Assembly: GCA_002360295.1 (NCBI GenBank)
Contig: DEQI01000268.1
Span: 818 to 5,832 of the forward strand
From: Planococcaceae bacterium UBA3370
Lineage (GTDB): Bacteria > Bacillota > Bacilli > Bacillales_A > Planococcaceae
Direction of reading: 5' to 3'
DNA: 5,015 nt
A program made the translations under genes and the position numbers. Shown in pieces: positions 1-4,824 of this stretch. The notes beneath the pieces are model-generated. The model made no database searches. It was given only the letters and a program-made list of their open reading frames with translations, and was not told the DNA's origin. Numbering within the stretch: position 1 is the first letter of the stretch; the number at the start of each line of letters is the position of its first letter.

Positions 1-231
1 AGTATCTCTTATATTTTTGAGGAAGACGGGTTTGCTATCGTAGGGGATACACTTTTTGAACGAAGCATTGGTAGAACGGATTTATTGGGTGGGTCTATGT
101 CGGTACTATTAAAGTCCATTCATGAGAAATTATTATCTCTGCCTGAAGATACGATTATTTATCCAGGACATGGACAATATACGACTCCAGCAGCTGAAAT
201 GGAGATGAACCCATTTTTAAATGGTTTTTAA
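1..231 (+). CDS. yqgX: MBL-fold metallo-hydrolase, YqgX type (5'-truncated)
   Basis: This is the last 76 residues of a metallo-beta-lactamase-fold hydrolase; the start lies left of the window. What is visible is the C-terminal half of the fold: the GDTLF segment at residues 15-19 of the fragment, whose Asp16 matches the metal-bridging Asp of the family, then SIGRTDL (22-28), and PGHG (55-58), whose His57 matches the last zinc ligand, followed by the usual Thr pair. The GDTLF...GRTD...PGHG order is that of glyoxalase II-like (hydroxyacylglutathione hydrolase superfamily) proteins. The N-terminal HxHxDH motif is outside the window, so catalytic competence cannot be checked. The frame ends in TAA at 229-231 and is followed within 10 bases by an intrinsic terminator, so this is the last gene of its transcript. 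The symbol rests on the motifs plus the adjacent DUF2626 gene, the order known from Bacillus. The true substrate is unknown. Confidence 0.9.
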   Translation, partial: SISYIFEEDGFAIVGDTLFERSIGRTDLLGGSMSVLLKSIHEKLLSLPEDTIIYPGHGQYTTPAAEMEMNPFLNGF

Positions 232-239
232 ATAAAATG

Positions 240-280
240 GTGTTACCGGAAAAGGGAATCTTCTGGTAACACTTTTATTT
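240..280 (+). terminator. Intrinsic terminator of the MBL-fold hydrolase gene
   Basis: A 12-bp stem, GTGTTACCGGAA (240-251) against TTCTGGTAACAC (261-272), has one G-T pair and a 9-base loop. It is followed by TTTTATTT (273-280) on the + strand. It starts 9 bases after the stop codon of the upstream gene. A-rich sequence before the stem may make it partly bidirectional, but the minus-strand gene has its own terminator nearby. Confidence 0.9.
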
Positions 281-313
281 CTTCATATGAAATACATTGA
301 CAACAGAACAAAT

Positions 314-347
314 AAAAAAAGAGCGTCTCAAAATTACTTTTCAGACG
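314..347 (-). terminator. Intrinsic terminator of the DUF2626 gene
   Basis: Read on the minus strand, CGTCTGAAAA pairs with TTTTGAGACG across a 4-base loop (10 positions with one G-G mismatch; + strand 324-333 and 338-347). It is followed, after CTC, by seven T residues (complement of the A run at 314-320). It begins 17 bases past the stop of the DUF2626 gene. With the + strand terminator at 240-280 it forms a convergent terminator pair that insulates the two transcripts. Confidence 0.85.
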
Positions 348-363
348 ACCCCTTAATCATGTA

Positions 364-606
364 TTAATGCCCGCCACCAGGTGTGTGCATAAATGTTGTG
401 TAGTACGTGAAACCTGCAAAGAACACAGTTAAATAAGCACCGAATATATACATATACATACGCTCTGAAAGGTTTAAAAAGCCTAATAATAAAAATAAAC
501 CAGTATTACCTACGAATAATAGCGAAACCTCATACATACCACCAAGGTAGAACATAATTGCAAAAATACCTGTCCAGAAAGCCATAACTTTATACATATT
601 ACTCAT
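364..606 (-). CDS. yqgY: DUF2626 family small membrane protein, YqgY type
   Basis: This is an 80-residue, very hydrophobic protein with no known biochemical role. Three membrane-spanning segments are visible at about residues 7-23, 27-45 and 50-70, joined by short loops, and the C-terminus is the glycine-rich tail TPGGGH. The size and the tail match the DUF2626 family of Bacillales. The start was set at the ATG at 606-604, not at an upstream in-frame ATG at 708, because an excellent ribosome binding site (AAAGGAGGGG on the minus strand, + 615-624) lies 8 bases before it, and the 34 extra residues would run through the promoter. The gene has its own promoter (652-681) and terminator (314-347), so it is probably monocistronic, although read-through from the regulator gene 117 bases upstream is possible because no terminator is seen between them. 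The family identification is from memory of the family and neighbours. Confidence 0.88.
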   Translation of the reverse strand: MSNMYKVMAFWTGIFAIMFYLGGMYEVSLLFVGNTGLFLLLGFLNLSERMYMYIFGAYLTVFFAGFTYYTTFMHTPGGGH

Positions 607-651
607 GATAGATTCCCCTCCTTTGCATGTAGTTACAATAGTCTCCCATAT

Positions 652-681
652 ATTATAAATGATTGTAAGTGAGAATGTAAA
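652..681 (-). promoter_or_regulatory. Sigma-A-type promoter of the DUF2626 gene
   Basis: On the minus strand, TTTACA (+ 676-681; 5 of 6 to TTGACA) and a perfect TATAAT (+ 652-657) are separated by 18 bases. The predicted transcript would start near 645, giving a leader of about 40 bases with the ribosome binding site at its end. A perfect palindrome (681-695) abuts the -35 element. Confidence 0.7.
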
Positions 682-695
682 CTGCAACTTGCAGT
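681..695. repeat. Perfect 15-base palindrome next to the DUF2626 promoter
   Basis: ACTGCAA-C-TTGCAGT has two 7-base arms around a single central base. It touches the upstream edge of the -35 hexamer of the DUF2626 promoter and lies 28 bases after the stop of the winged-helix regulator gene. The 1-base centre makes it unlikely to fold as an RNA hairpin, and no T run follows on either strand, so it reads better as a protein-binding dyad than as a terminator. The binding protein is unknown. Confidence 0.5.
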
Positions 696-723
696 ATGTT
701 TGTGACAATCAGGTGGACGTTCT

Positions 724-1434
724 TTACTCTTCAGTAGTAGGGACAGTTATTTCATAGTTACAATTTTCACATGTGTGAATCATACTGTTTAATTGGACAA
801 ATTCATTATTTAAAAATAGAGCATCTACTTGACCACGTAAATATGATTCATGTAACTTACATGCGATTTCACTGTATGTAGATAACTGATTATGGAAAGG
901 GCAATTGTAAATAACGAATTGTATTATTTTGTTATTGTCTACTTGTTCTACTTGGGGCGTGTAACCAATCATTGCAGCACTATTTGTTAGTAGCTTTAAT
1001 TTATCATCAAAAGTTAATGATTTGTTTTTTGCTTTTTGTGACAATATAATTGTTTTCATCATGTCATGACCGTCAGTGTAGCTAATTTGCTGTGCTTGTT
1101 CAATTGCTACATCACCTAATGTATCGACTAATTGTAACAGCCAATTTAATAATAATGGTTCATCACGTTTGGGAAATGTTAATGACACTCCTTGTTCTGT
1201 TGTTTTATATACGCGTCCAGGTCGCCCCCCTTTACCTGTCTTTACAAAATCTGCAGAAATGACATGGATTTCACTAAGTTTTGTTAAATGTAGTCTAGCT
1301 ACGTTCGGATGTATACCGAATTCATCCGCAATATTTTGAACGGTAAAATATTTCTTATTCTTTAACATATATTCATAAATTTGGTAACGTGTTTCATCTG
1401 CTAATGTGCTTGTAATTTTTAATGGATCTAACAA
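724..1434 (-). CDS. Winged-helix regulator, ArsR/SufR-like (COG2345 type)
   Basis: This is a 236-residue predicted DNA-binding regulator. The N-terminal winged helix covers about residues 8-82: helices LADETRYQIYEYM and TVQNIADEFG, a recognition helix around HPNVARLHLTKL (42-53), and a wing GGRPGRVYKTT (69-79) typical of the COG2345 group that includes the iron-sulfur regulator SufR. The C-terminal part (about 95-230) carries NCPFH (Cys178), ACKLH (Cys192) and TCENCNY (Cys222, Cys225), a spacing that could hold a metal or Fe-S cluster; cluster binding is inference. The start is TTG at 1434-1432: the codon two before it is an in-frame stop, and GAGGTGA (+ 1441-1447) lies 6 bases upstream. A candidate promoter is at 1483-1511. 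It is transcribed divergently from comGA and lies upstream of the DUF2626 gene on the same strand. The target is unknown; self-regulation or control of comG or DUF2626 are all possible. Confidence 0.85.
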   Translation of the reverse strand: MLDPLKITSTLADETRYQIYEYMLKNKKYFTVQNIADEFGIHPNVARLHLTKLSEIHVISADFVKTGKGGRPGRVYKTTEQGVSLTFPKRDEPLLLNWLLQLVDTLGDVAIEQAQQISYTDGHDMMKTIILSQKAKNKSLTFDDKLKLLTNSAAMIGYTPQVEQVDNNKIIQFVIYNCPFHNQLSTYSEIACKLHESYLRGQVDALFLNNEFVQLNSMIHTCENCNYEITVPTTEE

Positions 1435-1482
1435 TGACTATCACCTCATAGGATTATTGGATACTGAAAACTAGATATTAAT

Positions 1483-1511
1483 ATTATATTGTATTTACAG
1501 ATGAATTTCAT
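1483..1511 (-). promoter_or_regulatory. Candidate sigma-A promoter of the winged-helix regulator
   Basis: On the minus strand, ATGAAA (+ 1506-1511; 4 of 6 to TTGACA) and a perfect TATAAT (+ 1483-1488) are spaced by 17 bases. Transcription would start near 1476, about 40 bases before the TTG start codon. The region is very AT-rich, so chance matches are likely. Confidence 0.45.
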
Positions 1512-1547
1512 ACTATTTTGTCGAAAGTTGCAGAAGGGGCTAATTAA

Positions 1548-1561
1548 CGTTCGATTGAACG
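1548..1561. promoter_or_regulatory. Inverted repeat in the divergent intergenic region, candidate operator
   Basis: CGTTC (1548-1552) and GAACG (1557-1561) form a perfect 5-base dyad around GATT. It lies between the candidate regulator promoter and the comGA promoter, a natural place for a shared operator. The arms are inverted relative to a LexA (SOS) box, so it is not called as one. Short dyads arise by chance, hence low confidence. Confidence 0.3.
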
Positions 1562-1578
1562 AAGCTTTAAAAATGCAT

Positions 1579-1639
1579 AAAATGTAAATTTGGCTAATAA
1601 AACTATAGGCAAATATTTAATTTATTGAAACCCGTTTTC
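1579..1639 (+). promoter_or_regulatory. Candidate ComK-type AT boxes upstream of comGA
   Basis: ComK of Bacillus binds pairs of AAAA-N5-TTTT boxes. Here AAAA-TGTAA-ATTT (1579-1591; 7 of 8), AAAT-ATTTA-ATTT (1611-1623; 6 of 8) and GAAA-CCCGT-TTTC (1627-1639; 6 of 8) occur upstream of the comGA -10. The first two are separated by 19 bases, close to a known ComK spacing (recalled as 18). All matches are imperfect, and this sequence is AT-rich enough to give such matches by chance. Whether the organism has ComK is not visible. Confidence 0.3.
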
Positions 1640-1663
1640 TAATTAAACATTACCTACTATAAT
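1635..1663 (+). promoter_or_regulatory. Candidate comG operon promoter
   Basis: A perfect -10 hexamer TATAAT lies at 1658-1663. At a 17-base spacing the -35 position (1635-1640) reads TTTTCT, a poor match to TTGACA. A good -10 with a bad -35 is what an activator-dependent promoter looks like and fits competence control. The transcript would start near 1670, about 44 bases ahead of the comGA ATG. Confidence 0.5.
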
Positions 1664-1713
1664 GGCGCTAGATAGCATTTTAGTTCAAATACACAATAGT
1701 GAGGTGACTATTT

Positions 1714-2724
1714 ATGGAAATGGAATCAATTATCGTTACGAAATGCGAGGAATTAATCGAAAAAGCACTATCATTCGGTGCATCTGATATTCATTTAGTC
1801 CCATCGAGTCATAATTTTACGATTCTTTTAAGGAAATACAATAAGCTTTATCAAAACGGTGATTTACCAATCGATTTAGGATTAAGAATGATTACGTACT
1901 TTAAATTTTTATCTGCACTAGACATTAGTGAAAAGCGAAAACCTCAAAGCGGCTCTTTCCAAAAGGATTTTGCAGAAGCTATTTACGCATTTCGAATATC
2001 TACTCTCCCATCCTATAAGGGAAAAGAGAGCCTTGTTATTCGAATTTTGAAGCAAAATGCAACATTACCTCTTCATTCCCTATGTTTCGATCCTACTGCT
2101 GCTCAAAAAATAGAACAGCTCATCCATCAGCAACAAGGCCTACTATTATTTACCGGTGCAACTGGTTCAGGTAAAACTACATCGTTATATTCACTTGTCC
2201 ATTATTGTTGTATGGAATTAAATCGCCACGTAATCTCATTAGAAGACCCTGTAGAAAAATCTAATGATCAAGTTTTACAAATTCAAGTCAATGAGCGTGC
2301 TGGTGTAACCTATTCTGAAGGATTACGGGCCATATTACGTCACTCACCGGATGTTATCATGATTGGCGAAATTAGAGACCGTGAAACGGCTGAAATCGCC
2401 ATACAAGCATCGTTAACAGGGCATCTGGTATTATCCTCCATACATGCAAAAGATACAGTCAATTGCTTATATCGTCTTATAGATTTAGGCATTTCCATAG
2501 AAGAGCTACGCCAATCAGTGATAGGCATCATCGCGCAGTCACTCATAGAAATACCGGATTTAGATGAACGAAAAGCCATATTTGAAATATTAAGCGATTC
2601 ACATTTATTTGATGCCATTAAAGCAGTGATGCAAGGTGATATTTATGCGTTAAATTTTGAGCGTACACTGCAAAGTCAAATGTATAGCCTGGAAGGGTTA
2701 CGTTATGCTCCTTCGTATAAATAA
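1714..2724 (+). CDS. comGA: ComGA, competence pseudopilus assembly ATPase
   Basis: This is a 336-residue GspE/PilB-type secretion ATPase that acts at the cytoplasmic face of the membrane and drives assembly of the competence pseudopilus. Visible motifs in order: the family start GASDIHLVP (22-30), the KRKPQSG stretch (74-80), Walker A GATGSGKTT (148-156, Lys154), Asp box SLEDPVE (175-181), Walker B region DVIMIGEIRD (213-222, Glu219) and His box TGHLVLSSIHAKD (235-247). All nucleotide-binding elements look intact. The start is ATG 1714 with GAGGTGA (1701-1707) 6 bases upstream. The protein is about 20 residues shorter than Bacillus subtilis ComGA (356, from memory). The loss falls after AQSLIEI (274-280), where AQRLV followed by a cysteine zinc motif is usual; here the sequence goes straight to ERKAIFEIL. 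It is the first gene of the comG operon and its end overlaps comGB by 20 bases. Regulation is probably from the promoter at 1635-1663. Confidence 0.96.
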   Translation: MEMESIIVTKCEELIEKALSFGASDIHLVPSSHNFTILLRKYNKLYQNGDLPIDLGLRMITYFKFLSALDISEKRKPQSGSFQKDFAEAIYAFRISTLPSYKGKESLVIRILKQNATLPLHSLCFDPTAAQKIEQLIHQQQGLLLFTGATGSGKTTSLYSLVHYCCMELNRHVISLEDPVEKSNDQVLQIQVNERAGVTYSEGLRAILRHSPDVIMIGEIRDRETAEIAIQASLTGHLVLSSIHAKDTVNCLYRLIDLGISIEELRQSVIGIIAQSLIEIPDLDERKAIFEILSDSHLFDAIKAVMQGDIYALNFERTLQSQMYSLEGLRYAPSYK

Positions 2725-3775
2725 ATGGACCATTTCTAGTATCCGTTTTCGTCGTCAAATCCATGTGAAGCAGTTACCCGATTTTTTCTTCCGTATGAGT
2801 ACGTTATTGGAAGAGGGCTACACATTTGCTGATTGTATCGCAATGCTATTGCCATATCATGTTCAAAATTATAAGTATTGGGAAGAGTTAGTCTATACTT
2901 CTTTTCGTAATGGGGCAGGACCAACAAGTATACTTGAACTATTTGGCGTAAAAAAACATTATTTAGTCGCGATCCAATTAGCTGAAACAACGGGTCAACT
3001 TGCAAGTACTCTTCGGATAGTAGCACAACAAATGACCTTTCAAGAGAAAATGAAAAGCAGACTAACAAAACTATTATTATATCCTGCATTACTCTTTATA
3101 TTTATAGGCGCGTTATTTATTGCCTTCAGACTTTATTTTTTACCAAATATTGAACAAATGGTTTATTTTAGATCGCCTTCAGAGGAAGCCTCAAGTGTAC
3201 AGTGGACGAAAATTTTTTTACATGTACCTGATTTTTTTATTGTCTTAATACTATGTGTTTTAACCTTATGCGTTGCTTTATTTATTTATATTCAGCGTAA
3301 GCGAGTTGATATTCAGCTCAAACTTCTTTTCAAAGTTCCATTTCTTGGTCATTTCTGGCGCATTCTTTTAACTCGACAGTTTGCCCGCTCCCTCGGCAAT
3401 TTATTAGTAACAGGAATGTCATTACAGCATTCACTTAACTATTTAAAATCACAAACATTTCAAACTCAACTGGCTTACGTAGCGTCCATCATTGAAAATC
3501 GCATCATGTTCGGAGATAGTCTTGCAAACAGTGTGAAGGCCGTTAGTTTTTTCTTTTCTCGATTTGAGCAATTTGTCGATCATGGAGAAAAAAGCGGTTT
3601 ACTTGGGAGAGAGTTGCTAATTTATGCAGAGTTGCTGGATGAAAAGTTTGAAACAATCGTACATTCTGCAACACTATTCATACAACCATTATTGTTTTTA
3701 ATTATCGCAATTTGTGTGATTGCGGCATACTTAAGTATTTTGTTACCTATGTATCAATTACTCGATATTGTATAA
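2705..3775 (+). CDS. comGB: ComGB, competence pseudopilus membrane platform protein
   Basis: This is a 356-residue polytopic inner-membrane protein of the GspF/PilC family, the platform on which ComGA drives ComGC polymerisation. Two T2SF-type repeats are visible. The first has LPDFFFRMSTLLEEGYTFADC (24-44) and QLAETTGQLA (91-100). The second has RQFARSLGNLLVTGMSL (224-240) and VDHGEKSGLLGREL (291-304). Membrane segments are at about 122-146, 177-197 and 322-348, with the family ending QPLLFLIIA...LLPMY (327-350). The start was placed at ATG 2705 because GAAGGG (2692-2697) lies 7 bases before it and the Met-Leu-Leu start suits the family. An in-frame ATG at 2657 would add 16 residues, deepen the overlap with comGA to 68 bases and has a poorer leader. 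The overlap with comGA is 20 bases, and comGC follows after 11 bases. Confidence 0.93.
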   Translation: MLLRINKWTISSIRFRRQIHVKQLPDFFFRMSTLLEEGYTFADCIAMLLPYHVQNYKYWEELVYTSFRNGAGPTSILELFGVKKHYLVAIQLAETTGQLASTLRIVAQQMTFQEKMKSRLTKLLLYPALLFIFIGALFIAFRLYFLPNIEQMVYFRSPSEEASSVQWTKIFLHVPDFFIVLILCVLTLCVALFIYIQRKRVDIQLKLLFKVPFLGHFWRILLTRQFARSLGNLLVTGMSLQHSLNYLKSQTFQTQLAYVASIIENRIMFGDSLANSVKAVSFFFSRFEQFVDHGEKSGLLGRELLIYAELLDEKFETIVHSATLFIQPLLFLIIAICVIAAYLSILLPMYQLLDIV

Positions 3776-3779
3776 GGAG
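3773..3779 (+). promoter_or_regulatory. Ribosome binding site of comGC, overlapping the comGB stop codon
   Basis: TAAGGAG contains the comGB stop TAA at 3773-3775 and lies 7 bases before ATG 3787. It is the best ribosome binding site in the operon. It decides the comGC start against an in-frame ATG at 3712 and fits ComGC being the most abundant subunit. Confidence 0.8.
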
Positions 3780-3786
3780 CGACTAT

Positions 3787-4101
3787 ATGAAAAATGAACG
3801 TGGATTTACACTTGTAGAAATGTTAATTGTCCTTTTAATTATTTCGATTCTCATATTAGTAACAATACCGAATGTGACTAAACATTTCACTTCGATTGAC
3901 AACAAAGGTTGTGATGCCTATGTGCAAATGCTTCAAGGGCAAGTTCAAGCATATAAAATTGATCATATGAAAACGCCTTCGTACGAGGAGTTGAAAGAAG
4001 AGGGCTATGTAATAGAGGAAAAGGCAGCATGTCCAAGTGGTACGGAAGTAACGATAGATGAAAATGGAAAGGTTATGGCACAACAGAGTGATCGTGAGTG
4101 A
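3787..4101 (+). CDS. comGC: ComGC, major competence pseudopilin
   Basis: This is a 104-residue class III (type IV pilin-like) prepilin, the main subunit of the competence pseudopilus. The leader MKNERG is followed by the cleavage site G6^F7 and FTLVE with Glu11 at +5 of the mature protein, then a hydrophobic helix to about residue 29. The prepilin peptidase ComC (outside the window) would cut and methylate Phe7. The soluble part holds two cysteines, Cys42 (NKGCDAY) and Cys82 (AACPSG). ComGC of Bacillus has an intramolecular disulfide, and these two could form it. The length is close to known ComGC proteins. The start at ATG 3787 gives a short charged leader and a strong ribosome binding site; the earlier ATG at 3712 would add 25 residues coded inside comGB. 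The stop TGA overlaps the GTG start of comGD. Confidence 0.95.
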   Translation: MKNERGFTLVEMLIVLLIISILILVTIPNVTKHFTSIDNKGCDAYVQMLQGQVQAYKIDHMKTPSYEELKEEGYVIEEKAACPSGTEVTIDENGKVMAQQSDRE

Positions 4102-4529
4102 TTAAAGAGGAACGAGGCTTTACGTTTATAGAAATGTTACTCGTATTAAGTATCATAAGTGTGATGAGTTTTATCGTCTTTTCTTTTGCTTTTTCTAAAT
4201 TACAACCCGATCCTTTTGAACAAGCTATTAGGCAGTTTGAATTCGATTTACGAGAAATGCAAAGTTATGCAATGGAAAACTATGCTCGAATTACATGCTG
4301 GATTTCAGAAGGGGTAGAATTTCAATCATTCGAGTATGTCAATGAGGCGCTTATTAAACGAAAATTTCCAGAAGGTATGACAGCTACTATTTATACAGCC
4401 AATCAACGAATTATATTTAATGTAAATGGTTCTGTAGCGAATATTGGAAAAGTAGAATTCCGTTATAAAAATAGAAAAGTGCAATATTCTATTAATTTAG
4501 GGCAGGGGAGATTGCGATTACTTGAATAA
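4098..4529 (+). CDS. comGD: ComGD, minor competence pseudopilin
   Basis: This is a 143-residue prepilin-like protein, the same length as recalled for Bacillus subtilis ComGD. The leader MIKEERG ends in G7^F8, with FTFIE and Glu12 at +5, followed by a hydrophobic helix to about residue 33 and a soluble domain rich in Phe, Arg and Asn with a GspH-like beta pattern towards the C-terminus. A single cysteine (Cys67) is present. The start is GTG at 4098, in a GTGA overlap with the comGC stop; the codon before it is an in-frame TGA, so no earlier start exists. The upstream ribosome binding site is weak (GAGTGA around 4086-4091), which suggests translation coupled to comGC. By family knowledge it helps initiate or cap the pseudopilus. 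The end overlaps comGE by 8 bases. Confidence 0.92.
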   Translation: MIKEERGFTFIEMLLVLSIISVMSFIVFSFAFSKLQPDPFEQAIRQFEFDLREMQSYAMENYARITCWISEGVEFQSFEYVNEALIKRKFPEGMTATIYTANQRIIFNVNGSVANIGKVEFRYKNRKVQYSINLGQGRLRLLE

Positions 4530-4824
4530 TGAAAGAGGGTTATCGTTTATTGAAATACTACTATCAGTCACTATATTCATGTGTATTGGAGGAACGTTAC
4601 TACCATTATATAGTCATTTACAAACTACATTGCATAATAAAAAACTAGAGCTTCATGCAAGTGAAATTGCGCTAAATGGTGCCAAAATAGTTGAGTCTTA
4701 CGGTCTGACAGAAGGAGTTGCCACAATTCAACAAGTTGAGTATAAATGGGTTTATAGTTTTGGTGAAATATGCGTTAGCTTCCGAAATATTCAAGAAGAG
4801 AGAATGAAATGTATAAGCAAATAA
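4522..4824 (+). CDS. comGE: ComGE, minor competence pseudopilin
   Basis: This is a 100-residue prepilin-like protein. The leader MNNERG is followed by G6^L7, with LSFIE and Glu11 at +5, and a hydrophobic helix to about residue 29. Leu rather than Phe is at +1. Cysteines are at 21 (in the helix), 84 and 97. The start is TTG at 4522, within the end of comGD (8-base overlap). It is the only start-like codon between the upstream in-frame TAG (4498-4500) and the pilin motif, and GGGGAG (4505-4510) lies 11 bases upstream, a rather long spacing. The assignment as ComGE comes mainly from operon position and short length, because ComGE sequences are poorly conserved. It overlaps comGF by 16 bases. Confidence 0.87.
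   Translation: MNNERGLSFIEILLSVTIFMCIGGTLLPLYSHLQTTLHNKKLELHASEIALNGAKIVESYGLTEGVATIQQVEYKWVYSFGEICVSFRNIQEERMKCISK

Noticed and set aside
297..302. TTGACA resembling a + strand -35 element
   Set aside because: No -10 at a proper distance and no + strand gene follows; it lies between convergent terminators.
681..695. Terminator of the winged-helix regulator gene
   Set aside because: The palindrome has a one-base centre that cannot form a loop as it stands and no T run follows it on the minus strand.
607..708. N-terminal extension of the DUF2626 protein to the ATG at 708
   Set aside because: It would code through the promoter and the strong ribosome binding site that precedes ATG 606, and would exceed the family's usual length of about 80 residues.
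1548..1561. LexA/SOS box
   Set aside because: The Gram-positive LexA box has GAAC before GTTC; here the arms are in the opposite order.
2340..2618. Minus-strand open frame of 92 codons inside comGA
   Set aside because: It lies entirely antisense to the conserved Walker B and His-box region of comGA, has no convincing ribosome binding site and resembles no known protein.
2736..3089. Minus-strand open frame of 117 codons inside comGB
   Set aside because: It is antisense to well-supported T2SF coding sequence and its hydrophobic look is a by-product of the opposite strand's codons.
3856..4083. Minus-strand open frame of 75 codons inside comGC
   Set aside because: It is antisense to a clear pseudopilin gene and has no independent support.
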